This document shows, piece by piece, positions 34,038-43,457 of a stretch of 64,000 nt of DNA. The stretch lies in assembly GCF_000336575.1 (NCBI RefSeq), contig NZ_AOPO01000001.1, positions 1-64,000 of the forward strand, in the 5' to 3' direction. The DNA comes from Vreelandella titanicae BH1. GTDB lineage: Bacteria > Pseudomonadota > Gammaproteobacteria > Pseudomonadales > Halomonadaceae. Position numbers and translations under genes: made by a program. Below the pieces are notes generated by a model that searched no databases, was not told the DNA's origin, and saw only the letters and a program-made list of their open reading frames with translations. The stretch's first letter is position 1. Each line of letters starts with the position of its first letter.

Positions 34038-36080
34038 ATGATGGCGCGCTGGAAATCCCTACCTTTACGGCTTCGTCTATTTCTCTCTTTTGGGACAGTC
34101 TTAGCATTCGCGATGCTTTTGGCGCTCTATCTTCAAGCGCGTTCACACAGCCAAGCGCGGCTGGATAACCTGCTTAATCAAGAGCTACCGGCACAGGTCA
34201 AAGGGCTGGCAGCGCATATAAACCTCAGCCTTAGCCAGGATCTTGCCATTTCCGAAAGCTTGGCCAATAGCTACTTTATTGAGCAGTGGGTTCGCGAAGG
34301 CCTACCGGAAGAGCGACAAAACGACATTGCGGCGTATCTAGCGCGTCTTATGGAGCAGTTAGACACCGAGCTGCTGTTTATCGCCGCTCAACACCAGGGT
34401 CGGGGCTACTATTTCCAGCTGCGCAACGGTGAATTTCTGCAGCGCATTATCCAGCCCCCCGGCAGCGAAGATGACTGGTACTACCACTTTACTGACAGCG
34501 ACAACGCTTACGAGCTAAATTTAGATAGCGACACCTTCTCACCCGACGATGCCTTTGTGTACGTCAATTATCGCAGCACGGTAAATGCCGCCAACGGTCG
34601 ACCGCTGGTCGTGGCCGGTGCGGGGCTTGATCTCTCCCAAATGGCCAGTTTGATTGATGACTTTCGCTTAGGCGGTAGCGGACACGCTTCGCTGCTCAGC
34701 GCCGAGGGTGAGCTGCTTGTTCGCAGCGGCGAAGCCAATCGTAGTGATGAATCAGCTCCTACTGTCGCAACAGCCACCGAGGCCTTACCAGAGCAAGCGT
34801 CGCAGCGTTTGCTGCAAAACGAGCAGCTACAGGTGCATGAAGCGACCCGTGACGGTCAAGAAGTGTTGGTCAGCACGATCTGGCTCCCCGAGCTGCAGCG
34901 CTACCTAATGGTGGAAGTCGATAAAAAGGCGTACCTGGCGTCCACCCACGAGCGCTTCCTGGAGTCCAGCGGTATAGGGCTGCTCATTCTGCTCGTTGGG
35001 CTGCTGGTACTCTACCCGCTGACTGGCAGCCTCATCCGCCCGCTGATTGATTTCCAGCGCCAGTTGAAAGACATCACCTACAGCCTGGATCTTTCGCGGC
35101 GGGTCAGCACCGATGACAAAGCCGAACTTGGCGACTTAGCCAACCAAACCAACGAGCTCCTTGAGCGCCTCTCCCGCGCTATTGCGGCAGTGGCCAAAAA
35201 CGCTCAGGCACTAACGCAAGTCGCTGACCGGCTGGCGAAAACCGCCGGGCTTTCCGGTGTGCACGGTAGCGATATCGATCATGAAGCAAGCCAAACCATG
35301 GCCGCAGCGGTCGAGGAAATGGCCTCTTCGGTAGCGGAAATAACTTCCACCATGGAAGAACTCTCTACCTCATCAACCCAAATTGCCGATCACTCTCAGT
35401 CGGTGGTCGACGTTGCCAATCAGACGCTGGAGCGCAGCCGGAAAGGCAGTTCGGCCATGCAGCTGCTACAGTCAAAAATGCAGGATATCCGTAGCGACAG
35501 CGAACAGAGCCTGACAGAGATCATGACACTGGGGGCGAAATCCAAACAGATCAACAAGGTTATGGAGCTGATCAACACCCTGGCCGCTCAGACCAAGCTG
35601 ATCGCTTTTAATGCCGCCTTGGAAGCTTCAAGCGCAGGGGAATCGGGCCGCCGCTTTTCGGTTGTCGCCAGTGAGATACGCCGCTTGGCTGACAGCGTGA
35701 CCGACTCAACCCAAGAGATTGAAGCGCATACCGATGATATTCAGACGGCGATTAATCGCTTGGTGGTGGCCTCTGAAAAAGGTGCCTCCTCAATCGAGCA
35801 GGGCGTTGAGGCAAGCATGAGTACCGCCCAGGATCTGGAGGCGCTGCTCAAGGCAGCGAGTCAAACCAGCAGCGCGGCCCAGCAGATATCGCTCTCCACA
35901 CAGCAGCAAAAAACCGCCAGCAGCCAGGTGGTGATGGCCCTACGCGATATCGATACGGCCAGTTCTCGCAACGCACACTCAGTGCGCAGTATTACCGATA
36001 TTAGCCAGGACATGATCCATATGTCGGCTGAGCTTAACGCGCTGGTGCAGGAGTTCACCCTAACAAATAAAAATCGCTGA
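34038..36080 (+). CDS. Methyl-accepting chemotaxis-type receptor of Wsp-like system
   Basis: This 680-residue receptor uses the ATG at 34038 with GGAG upstream; a TTG at 33990 would add 16 residues. TM1 is RLFLSFGTVLAFAMLLALYL. A periplasmic sensor of about 250 residues follows, with Cache-like LVVAGAGLDLSQMASLIDDF, then TM2 GIGLLILLVGLLVLYPL and a HAMP domain. The long cytoplasmic coiled coil has the signalling tip at NTLAAQTKLIAFNAALEASSAGE, which differs slightly from the usual TNLLALNAAIEAARAGE. There is no C-terminal CheR-docking pentapeptide. It heads the che operon and should control the CheA kinase in response to an unknown envelope or surface cue. Confidence 0.9.
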   Translation: MMARWKSLPLRLRLFLSFGTVLAFAMLLALYLQARSHSQARLDNLLNQELPAQVKGLAAHINLSLSQDLAISESLANSYFIEQWVREGLPEERQNDIAAYLARLMEQLDTELLFIAAQHQGRGYYFQLRNGEFLQRIIQPPGSEDDWYYHFTDSDNAYELNLDSDTFSPDDAFVYVNYRSTVNAANGRPLVVAGAGLDLSQMASLIDDFRLGGSGHASLLSAEGELLVRSGEANRSDESAPTVATATEALPEQASQRLLQNEQLQVHEATRDGQEVLVSTIWLPELQRYLMVEVDKKAYLASTHERFLESSGIGLLILLVGLLVLYPLTGSLIRPLIDFQRQLKDITYSLDLSRRVSTDDKAELGDLANQTNELLERLSRAIAAVAKNAQALTQVADRLAKTAGLSGVHGSDIDHEASQTMAAAVEEMASSVAEITSTMEELSTSSTQIADHSQSVVDVANQTLERSRKGSSAMQLLQSKMQDIRSDSEQSLTEIMTLGAKSKQINKVMELINTLAAQTKLIAFNAALEASSAGESGRRFSVVASEIRRLADSVTDSTQEIEAHTDDIQTAINRLVVASEKGASSIEQGVEASMSTAQDLEALLKAASQTSSAAQQISLSTQQQKTASSQVVMALRDIDTASSRNAHSVRSITDISQDMIHMSAELNALVQEFTLTNKNR

Positions 36081-36092
36081 TAAGGATACCGG

Positions 36093-37160
36093 ATGAGTGT
36101 AATTCGGGTAGTCATTGCCGACGACAGCCAAGTAGCCCGCGACGTGCTACGCGATATCCTCAGCCGGGACGATGATATTGAGATCGTGGGGGAAGCCGCG
36201 AATGGCCGCGAAGCGGTGGAGCTGGCCAAGCGCCTTGCGCCGCATCTGATCACCATGGATCTCAACATGCCGGTGATGGACGGCTTGACCGCGATCGAAG
36301 AGATCATGTACAGCAAAGGGGTGCCCATTCTGGTAGTTAGTGACCGCTCCGATGCGCAAACCGCCTATCAAGCCCTTGAGGTAGGCGCGTTGGAGGTCAT
36401 GCCTAAACCCACTCTGGAAGGAGCCGATGCCGAACGCTTGCTGGAGCGTGTACGCCTGCTTTCCGGTGTGGCGGTCATCACTCGTCTACGTCGACGCGGC
36501 TTAGCACCCACCCCCTCTCCTCCAATAGCGACATTTGCTGTAACGCCACGGGGGGTGCCGCGTAACTTCCAGCACGTGGTCGCGATCGCCTGCTCAACCG
36601 GTGGCCCGCAAGCTTTAGTGCGGGTGCTGCGGAGGCTACCCAGCGGGTTTCCAGCCCCCATTGTGATCGCCCAGCACATCAGTCATGGATTTATTGATGG
36701 CATGGCGCAATGGCTGGCATCCCTTTGCACTATGCCGGTTAGCGTGGGCCAAGAGGGCGAACGGCTACGCCCTGGACATATTTACCTATCACCTTCCGAG
36801 CGTGATTTATGCGTATCCTCCCGCCACCGCTTCCAGCTTCAACCCAGTCCTGAATGCTCCCTGTACCACCCCTGTTGCGATGTGCTGCTGCACAGTGTCG
36901 CGGAGGTCTACGGCAGCGATGCGATTGGTATTATTTTGACCGGCATGGGCCGCGATGGAGTAAATGGCATGCGGGCGATACATCGCGCAGGCGGAACCAC
37001 CTTCGCGCAAGATGAAGCCAGCTCGGTGATTTATGGCATGAATCAAGAAGCCGTCAAAGCAGGCGTCATACAGTATGAATTACCGCTCGACAGCCTTCCG
37101 GATCGGCTGCTACGCGATGTCCATGGCTGCATGGATAGCCGACCGGAGCCTCTGGCATGA
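36093..37160 (+). CDS. cheB: Chemotaxis methylesterase CheB (WspF-like)
   Basis: A 355-residue protein. The receiver domain (1-120) has Asp10-Asp11, phospho-acceptor Asp56 in TMDLNMPVMDG and LEVMPKP. A linker follows, then the methylesterase domain with the serine motif AIACSTGGPQAL, VIAQHISHGF (His) and LTGMGRDGVNGM (Asp), the Ser-His-Asp triad. It deamidates and demethylates receptor glutamates. It starts 12 bases after the receptor gene and overlaps cheR by 4 bases. In Wsp systems this protein resets the signal, and its loss raises c-di-GMP. Confidence 0.93.
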   Translation: MSVIRVVIADDSQVARDVLRDILSRDDDIEIVGEAANGREAVELAKRLAPHLITMDLNMPVMDGLTAIEEIMYSKGVPILVVSDRSDAQTAYQALEVGALEVMPKPTLEGADAERLLERVRLLSGVAVITRLRRRGLAPTPSPPIATFAVTPRGVPRNFQHVVAIACSTGGPQALVRVLRRLPSGFPAPIVIAQHISHGFIDGMAQWLASLCTMPVSVGQEGERLRPGHIYLSPSERDLCVSSRHRFQLQPSPECSLYHPCCDVLLHSVAEVYGSDAIGIILTGMGRDGVNGMRAIHRAGGTTFAQDEASSVIYGMNQEAVKAGVIQYELPLDSLPDRLLRDVHGCMDSRPEPLA

Positions 37161-38599
37161 GTGCGTTTGCTCCCTTCAAAGCTCTGGTGCATCAACGCTG
37201 CGGTTTACACCTAGATGGCTTGGCCGAAGCCCGGCTATTCCGAGCAGTAGCCAGCTTACAGGCCTCCACGGGGCTAACCGACATCACTCAGCTCCTCACG
37301 CAATTAAGCTGTGACACGGCGCTATTCGATCAATTTGTCAGCCAGTTAACGGTCAACGAAACCTATTTTTTTCGCGAACCTGACGCCCTGGACTGGCTGG
37401 TCAACACCTATTTACCGCAACGCCTAACGACAGAGCAGCCGCCGCTCTCTATCTTCAGCGCGGGCTGCTCTTCCGGTGAGGAGCCCTATAGCGTAGCGAT
37501 GATGCTGTTTGAGCGCTTTGGCGAGCGGGCCAAAGCGCTGTTTACTCTTACCGGCGGCGACCTGGATCACCAAGTTCTCGCCAAGGCACGCCAGGCAGTT
37601 TATGGCGGCATGGCGTTTCGCGCCCTCTCCCCCGCCTTCAAAAAGCGTTACTTCAGCCCCCACAAGGGGCGCTACAAGCTTCACGAACCGCTGCGCCAAT
37701 GGGTAACCTTTCGGCCGTTTAACCTGTTAAACGCCAACGAAGACAGCCCCGTCGGCCCCTTTGATGTAATTCTGTTTCGCAATGTCTCGATCTACTTTGA
37801 CCAGCAGACGCGGCGCCATATCCATCAGCAACTTAGCCAGTTGCTGGCCCCCAATGGCATTTTACTCTGCGGCGTCACCGAAACCCTGGGTAACGATCTC
37901 GGCGTGTTTGAATTGACCGAAGCTCAGGGCGTATTTTACTTTCGCCATGCAGAGCAACCCGCGATAGTGCCAGAGACGCCCCTTCAGCCCTCATTACTTG
38001 CGATGGACAACATGGCTGAAGACAGTATTACTGAAGACAGTCTTAGCGTTGCTGAGAGCGCAAATAAACAGCTAGCGTTAGACAACTGCACTGATGTGAC
38101 ACCCCAGGCGCCACGTCAGCATGCAACGGAAAAAGAGCCAACGGACAGCATTAGCCACCAACTGCACACCGCCCATCGGTTGCTTAACCAAAATGCGTTT
38201 GACGACGCCGCTACGCTGCTTGAGGTGCTGCTTAAGCAACAGCCGTGGTCGATCGATGCGCTGGTGCTGGCCGGGTTGGTCGCCCGCTGGCAGCAGCGGC
38301 CCCAGCTCGCCTACGAGCATTTTAAGCGGGCCATTTACGTCGCCCCGGAGTGTTGGCCGGCCCATTTCTACTTAGCTGAACTTTATCGCCAAGGCGAACT
38401 GGCCGACAAGCCATTACAGCGCAAGCAGCGCTATGCTGCGGTGGTTCGTTTGCTGACCACTGCGCCCACCTCTGATGGAGGGCTAGACACCATCACCCCA
38501 CCACTACCGCCAGGCGATGCGCGCTTTCTAGCCGAACGTTATTTAGACGCGGTGAACCTAACACTGGCATCAACCAGTACCACCCAGGGAGTGGGTTAA
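37157..38599 (+). CDS. cheR: CheR methyltransferase with C-terminal TPR (WspC-like)
   Basis: A 480-residue protein. The N-terminal CheR domain (1-270) has LTVNETYFFREPDALDWL, the SAM site IFSAGCSSGEEPYSVAMML, and PFDVILFRNVSIYFDQQTRRHI. A linker follows, then a helical TPR-like region (about 320-440: AHRLLNQNAFDDAATLLEVLLKQQPWSIDALVLAGLVARWQQRPQLAYEHFKRAIYVAP). The TPR extension is typical of WspC/FrzF-like CheR enzymes that recognise receptors lacking a tether pentapeptide, which agrees with the receptor here. It methylates receptor glutamates. Confidence 0.92.
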   Translation: MSAFAPFKALVHQRCGLHLDGLAEARLFRAVASLQASTGLTDITQLLTQLSCDTALFDQFVSQLTVNETYFFREPDALDWLVNTYLPQRLTTEQPPLSIFSAGCSSGEEPYSVAMMLFERFGERAKALFTLTGGDLDHQVLAKARQAVYGGMAFRALSPAFKKRYFSPHKGRYKLHEPLRQWVTFRPFNLLNANEDSPVGPFDVILFRNVSIYFDQQTRRHIHQQLSQLLAPNGILLCGVTETLGNDLGVFELTEAQGVFYFRHAEQPAIVPETPLQPSLLAMDNMAEDSITEDSLSVAESANKQLALDNCTDVTPQAPRQHATEKEPTDSISHQLHTAHRLLNQNAFDDAATLLEVLLKQQPWSIDALVLAGLVARWQQRPQLAYEHFKRAIYVAPECWPAHFYLAELYRQGELADKPLQRKQRYAAVVRLLTTAPTSDGGLDTITPPLPPGDARFLAERYLDAVNLTLASTSTTQGVG

Positions 38600-38601
38600 T
38601 T

Positions 38602-40731
38602 ATGGCGCTGGATATTCGCCGCTTTATACAACGCTTTGTGGAAGAGGCAGCCGACCACCTGCCCCGCTTGCGAGAAGGAATTAGCGCACTGGAGCAGGGC
38701 CATGCTGATCGCGAACAGATCAACGACCTGTTCCGCGCAGCGCATACGCTGAAAGGCTCGTCGCGAATGCTTAAACTGGTGCCAATTACGGCGCTGGCAC
38801 ATAGCACTGAAGAGCTGCTCAGCGCTCTGCGCGACGGCACCCTAACCGCAACGCCAACGGTGACCAGCCTGCTCAGCCAGGCGGTTGACGGTCTTGCTGA
38901 CTTAGTCAGTCGACTCGCCGAAGGAGCGACAGGTGACGACCTACCCGCGGCTGATGAGGCGCTATGTAGCGCCCTGGAAGCGGCTGCCCTCGGTCAGGCC
39001 CCACCCCCGCCCATTACTCCCGCTGAGGCGGCGCCATCCTCTGTGCCTGCGCTACCGTCCTCCTCAACACCGCCTTCCTCCGCTGCGCTGGTGGCGGAGA
39101 GCGAACTGCGGCTCAGCGATACTGTGCGGGTTCGCCTGGATCGACTGGACGATGTTATTCGTTTGATGGGCGAAGTGCTTTCCGGCCATCATCATTTACA
39201 TACCCTGGTTGACCAAGCCCGTGAGCTAAGCATCACACCTCCTGCCGAACAGCAGGGGCCTTTTCACGCCTTTCACCGTGAGCTGAAAGATAGCGTGTTA
39301 AGCCACGATTCGCTGATGAGCGACCTACACGACCGCGCACTGCAAATGCGCATGCTGCCGCTAAGCGTGGTGTTTGATCCACTCGCGCATATGTCCCGGG
39401 AATTGGCCCAGTCACTCGGCAAACAGGTCGACTGCCGGGTGCGAGGCAGCGAAATCGAACTTGATCGCCAGATGATTGATCGCCTGTCGGATCCGCTTAT
39501 TCACCTGCTGCGCAATGCCTTGGATCACGGCTTAGAGCTGCCTGCCGAGCGCCAGGTAGCGGGTAAACCTCCCCGTGGGCAGTTGATTATCGAAGCCTGG
39601 CAGGATGCTGGCTGGGTGGTGGTAGAGATGCGTGACGACGGCGCGGGTATTTCGCTTGAAGCGGTACGTCAAAAAGCGCTCGCCAAGCAGTTGGTGAGCG
39701 AAGAGCAGCTCCATGCACTGAGCGAACAGGAAACGCTAGAGCTTATATTCCTGCCGGGCTTCTCTACCAAGAGCATGATTACCGACTTTTCTGGCCGCGG
39801 TGTGGGCATGGATGTGGTCAAGCGCACCGTGGTGGATGAGCTTAACGGCGACCTGCAGCTTGCCAGCGAACGCGGTAACGGCACCCGCTTTACTCTGCGC
39901 CTGCCACTCTCGTTGGCGATGATGCGGGTACTGCTGGTCAGCGTCGGCGGCGTCAACCTAGGGGTAACGGCGCCTTACGTATCAGAGTTGGTAGAGTGCT
40001 CATCACAATCATTTATTGATGCTGCGGGTCAGCGCACGCTGATTTTACGCAATGAATTTGTGCCGGTGGTATCGCTAGCCCAACTGCTTGAGCTACCAGA
40101 GACGGAGTCCGGTACTGATACCACCCTACTGCTGGTCGTCCACCAGCGGCACCAGAAGCTTGCTCTGATTATTGACTCCCTGATTGATGAACGCGATATG
40201 ATCATCAAGCCACTGCCCGTACATCTGCGTTATTTACCGCTGGTCTCGGGCATGGTTTCCATGGGACGCAATGCGCTGGTAAGCCTACTCCACGTACCCG
40301 CTTTACTGGAAGTCACCCGACACAGTGCCCAACGTGCTAACGAAGAGCGTGCATCCTCCGCTCTCGCGAAACGCATTTTGGTGGTCGACGACTCACTGAA
40401 TACCCGCGAAATAGAGAAAGATGTACTCGAAGCGTGGGGCTACCACGTTACCCTGGCCGAAAATGGTCGCGACGGATTAGCCAAAGCACTGGCAGAGCCG
40501 TTTGATGCCGTACTTACCGATGTTGAAATGCCGGTAATGGATGGCTTTGCGCTGACTGCCCGACTGCGCGAAAATGAGGTTTATCGTTATCGGCCAATTA
40601 TTATTATCACCTCGCGGGAAAAGGAGGCTGATCGGCGACGCGGTATTGAAGTCGGTGCTGACGCTTATATCGTCAAAGGTAGCTTTGACCAAAACAATTT
40701 AGTTGAGACACTCCAGGCCCTACTGGGTTAA
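38602..40731 (+). CDS. cheA: Hybrid chemotaxis kinase CheA-REC (WspE-like)
   Basis: A 709-residue protein. The Hpt domain has phospho-acceptor His48 in RAAHTLKGSSRM. A Pro/Ser-rich linker (about 133-165) replaces a recognisable P2 CheY-binding domain. A dimerisation helix pair (RVRLDRLDDVIRLMGEVLSG) follows, then HATPase boxes (LLRNALDHGLE, DDGAGISLEAV, SGRGVGMDVV, GNGTRFTLRLPL), a CheW-like domain and a C-terminal receiver with Asp640 in VLTDVEMPVMDG. This is the WspE architecture. It should pass phosphate to the diguanylate cyclase and the lone receiver encoded next, with its own receiver as a sink or relay. Confidence 0.93.
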   Translation: MALDIRRFIQRFVEEAADHLPRLREGISALEQGHADREQINDLFRAAHTLKGSSRMLKLVPITALAHSTEELLSALRDGTLTATPTVTSLLSQAVDGLADLVSRLAEGATGDDLPAADEALCSALEAAALGQAPPPPITPAEAAPSSVPALPSSSTPPSSAALVAESELRLSDTVRVRLDRLDDVIRLMGEVLSGHHHLHTLVDQARELSITPPAEQQGPFHAFHRELKDSVLSHDSLMSDLHDRALQMRMLPLSVVFDPLAHMSRELAQSLGKQVDCRVRGSEIELDRQMIDRLSDPLIHLLRNALDHGLELPAERQVAGKPPRGQLIIEAWQDAGWVVVEMRDDGAGISLEAVRQKALAKQLVSEEQLHALSEQETLELIFLPGFSTKSMITDFSGRGVGMDVVKRTVVDELNGDLQLASERGNGTRFTLRLPLSLAMMRVLLVSVGGVNLGVTAPYVSELVECSSQSFIDAAGQRTLILRNEFVPVVSLAQLLELPETESGTDTTLLLVVHQRHQKLALIIDSLIDERDMIIKPLPVHLRYLPLVSGMVSMGRNALVSLLHVPALLEVTRHSAQRANEERASSALAKRILVVDDSLNTREIEKDVLEAWGYHVTLAENGRDGLAKALAEPFDAVLTDVEMPVMDGFALTARLRENEVYRYRPIIIITSREKEADRRRGIEVGADAYIVKGSFDQNNLVETLQALLG

Positions 40732-40800
40732 TCACGAGTGATACTGACACGACGGTTAATGACATAGCCATTAAAGACACAACTACCATGAGGTCATGGA

Positions 40801-41157
40801 ATGCCTATCCTGGTCGTAGACGACGATCCGCTTGCCGGGGAAATGACGGCGGCACTGCTTGAGCATCAGGGCCATGAGACGCTGCTGGCCATTGACGCGA
40901 TGGAAGCCGTTGAGCAGCTAGATAATCGCAGCGATATCAAGCTGATTATCAGCGATATGCACATGCCCCTCATCAGTGGGGTAGCACTGCTGGCGATGCT
41001 GCGCGAGCAGGCTAATCACCTACCGTTTATTTTACTCACCGGAGACACGCCGGACATAACGCTTCAGCAAACACCAGGCCTGGATGCCTGTTTGCGTAAA
41101 GATGCCGAGCTGGCATCCAACCTGGAAGCCGCAGTAAAACAGGCGCTTGATGAGTAA
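40801..41157 (+). CDS. Stand-alone response regulator receiver (CheY-like)
   Basis: A 118-residue single REC domain. It has acidic Asp7-9, phospho-acceptor Asp52 in IISDMHMPLISG, and LLTGDT with the switch Thr, followed by LRKDA with the conserved Lys. There is no output domain. A GAGG site precedes the ATG. Placed between the CheA hybrid and the GGDEF protein, it could be a phosphate sink or feed a separate target; flagellar switch binding is not implied, as no flagellar genes are near. Confidence 0.88.
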   Translation: MPILVVDDDPLAGEMTAALLEHQGHETLLAIDAMEAVEQLDNRSDIKLIISDMHMPLISGVALLAMLREQANHLPFILLTGDTPDITLQQTPGLDACLRKDAELASNLEAAVKQALDE

Positions 41158-41226
41158 CCATCGCTAGAGGGAATGGATCACTGATGGAATGGATCGCCGC
41201 TTTCGTTCACTTACGTAGGTAGTTTG

Positions 41227-42906
41227 ATGTCTAAGCCCGCCCCTTCGCTGCACGATAAGCTGAACCAGCTGCGTGAGCGTTTTATTGAGCAGCTTCCGTC
41301 CCGCTTAGCGCAAACCGCCGAGCTGTGGCAGCAGAGTCGCACGACGAGCGAAGAACAGGCGCGACTCGCGCCAGAGCTGCACCGTTTCTTTCATAGTTTG
41401 AAAGGAACCGGGAGGTCGCTGGGATTTGAGCGGCTTGCCCAGCTGGCGGATCAGGCGCAGGAGGCGCTCACTACCTCTCCCGCCCGCGCCGATATCGATA
41501 CGTTTATCAGTCAATTGCTTCTCCTGATGGGTCACGAGCAGCAGCACCTGCGCTCCCACCAGGGTCAACAGCAAGCGCTGGCGGCCGTAAACAGCTTCGA
41601 GCTTTCCAGCCAGGTTGAGCCACTGCGCAATAAGCGCCAGCGGTTAATTTATCTGTGCGACGATGAGCCCGAGCAGGTCGATCAATTAATCCATCACCTA
41701 CGCTGCTTTGGTCACGAAGTCGTTCAGTTTATCGATACAGACACATTCTTTAACGCTGTGCTCACTCGTCGCCCTGACGCGGTCATCATGGATGTGCAGT
41801 TCCCCCAAGGCCAGACGGCAGGCACTGAAACCCTGACCAGCTTGAACAAGCTGACAGGCCAACCGCTTCCTGCCATCGTTTTGTCGGCCCACAGCGACTT
41901 TCATTCGCGCCTGAGTGCCGTTCGTGCAGGCTGCGGCGGCTACTTTACCAAACCGGTAAAACCGCTGGATCTGATGCTGGCAGTGGATGAACTGACCGCT
42001 CCGGCGGCAGAAGAGCCACTCAAGGTGCTAGTGGTGGATGATGAGCCCGAAGCAGCCGCTTACCACGCTCTGTTGCTTGAAGAGAGCGGAATGCTGACTC
42101 ATCAGGTTCACCATCCCGCCGATGCGCTCACGGTAATGGAGCGCTTTAGCCCCGATTTACTGTTGGTCGATGTGTATATGCCGGTGTGTTCTGGGGAAGA
42201 GCTGGCATCGATTATTCGCCAGCAGCCGGAACACCTGGGTCTACCGATTATCTATCTCTCCAGTGAAACCGACAGCCAAAAGCAGATATCCGCTATGTCT
42301 GCGGGGGTTGAAGCCTTTCTCACCAAACCCGTTCAGCCCGAAGAGCTGGTCTCTGCCGTGCAACTGCGCGCCGAACGCCTGCGTCTGCTGCGCTCATTAA
42401 TGACCCGCGACAGCATGACCGGGCTGTATAACCACAGCACCACCACTGAACTGATCAATAAAAACCTCGCTCAGGCGCACCGTGATAATAGCCAGCACGC
42501 CATGGCGATGATCGACATTGATCACTTCAAGCACGTCAACGACACCCACGGTCATTTGGCGGGTGACCAGGTAATTATCACCCTGGCAAGACTATTAAAG
42601 AGTCGCCTGCGTCTCTCCGATATTATCGGCCGCTACGGCGGAGAAGAGTTTGTTGTGCTGCTAAAGGGCATTAATGCCGAGAAAGCCGCCACATTGATCG
42701 ATAGCCTGCGCGAGGATTTTGCACTGATTGATTTTCACACCGGTGAGGTTCGCTTTCGCTGCACCTTCAGTGCAGGCATTAGCAGCTTCCCCTCACAACC
42801 TTCTACCGAGCCGCTGCGTTTAAGCGCCGACCAAGCGCTCTACCGCGCCAAACACCAAGGTCGCAATCAGGTAGTGATATCGCCGGAGCTGGCCGATGAC
42901 CGCTGA
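41227..42906 (+). CDS. Diguanylate cyclase with Hpt-REC-REC-GGDEF architecture
   Basis: A 559-residue protein, ATG at 41227 (an upstream TTG adds one codon). The N-terminal Hpt-like domain has His56 in FFHSLKGTGRSLGF. REC1 has Asp189 in VIMDVQFP; REC2 has VVDDEPEAAA and Asp315 in LLVDVYMP. The GGDEF domain has RDSMTGLYNH, DIDHFKHVNDTHGH and an intact GGEEF at 471-475, plus an inhibitory I-site RLSD at 462-465. It should make cyclic-di-GMP with product inhibition, as the output of the chemosensory operon. WspR has only one REC; the added Hpt and second REC are unusual. It overlaps the downstream cheW by 11 bases. Confidence 0.9.
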   Translation: MSKPAPSLHDKLNQLRERFIEQLPSRLAQTAELWQQSRTTSEEQARLAPELHRFFHSLKGTGRSLGFERLAQLADQAQEALTTSPARADIDTFISQLLLLMGHEQQHLRSHQGQQQALAAVNSFELSSQVEPLRNKRQRLIYLCDDEPEQVDQLIHHLRCFGHEVVQFIDTDTFFNAVLTRRPDAVIMDVQFPQGQTAGTETLTSLNKLTGQPLPAIVLSAHSDFHSRLSAVRAGCGGYFTKPVKPLDLMLAVDELTAPAAEEPLKVLVVDDEPEAAAYHALLLEESGMLTHQVHHPADALTVMERFSPDLLLVDVYMPVCSGEELASIIRQQPEHLGLPIIYLSSETDSQKQISAMSAGVEAFLTKPVQPEELVSAVQLRAERLRLLRSLMTRDSMTGLYNHSTTTELINKNLAQAHRDNSQHAMAMIDIDHFKHVNDTHGHLAGDQVIITLARLLKSRLRLSDIIGRYGGEEFVVLLKGINAEKAATLIDSLREDFALIDFHTGEVRFRCTFSAGISSFPSQPSTEPLRLSADQALYRAKHQGRNQVVISPELADDR

Positions 42907-43456
42907 ATTTCCCCGCAACGGCGAGGCAAATGACCAGCCGCCCGCTACCCAAACCCTTGACGAGGCATTAGCAGCACACGGCGATGCTGAGGCGGCGGTA
43001 GATATTGATGAGCCTACCCAACAGCTAGTGCTCTTCCGGCTCAACGGCCAGCCTTTTGCACTACCCGGCAGCGCGGTGAGTGAAATTCTATCCAGCGACC
43101 AACCCGTCTATTACGTGCCGGGACTGCCTTCCTCTACCGAAGGTGTGCTGCACCTGCGGGGCACAATCGAGTCCGTCATTAGCCTGCATCGACTACTCGG
43201 TTTACCTGCACCGGAAGGTAACAGTAAGGGGATGATTCTGTTAGTGAGCGCGGCAGGGATTACTAGCGGTGTGCGTATTGAACAGCTTGATGATGTGTGC
43301 GAGGTCACTCAAAGTATGCTGCAAGCGCCGCCAGAGACGCTTTCCGGCACGTTGCGCCCTTATGTCAGCGCGCTATGGCAGATAGATGAGCAAGAAGCGC
43401 TTGCCCTGCTTGACCCAGAGGCGCTCTTCGACGCCTACCAGCAGGGGCTCGGTTAA
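42896..43456 (+). CDS. cheW: CheW scaffold protein
   Basis: A 186-residue protein. After a disordered acidic N-terminus of about 40 residues comes a CheW fold: QLVLFRLNGQPFALPGSAVSEIL, YVPGLPSSTEGVLHLRGTIESVISLHRLLGLP, and MILLVSAAGITSGVRIEQLDDVCEV. It links the receptor to the CheA hybrid in the signalling array. Its start lies inside the end of the diguanylate cyclase gene (11-base overlap), implying coupled translation. Confidence 0.9.
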   Translation: MTAEFPRNGEANDQPPATQTLDEALAAHGDAEAAVDIDEPTQQLVLFRLNGQPFALPGSAVSEILSSDQPVYYVPGLPSSTEGVLHLRGTIESVISLHRLLGLPAPEGNSKGMILLVSAAGITSGVRIEQLDDVCEVTQSMLQAPPETLSGTLRPYVSALWQIDEQEALALLDPEALFDAYQQGLG

Positions 43457-43457
43457 A

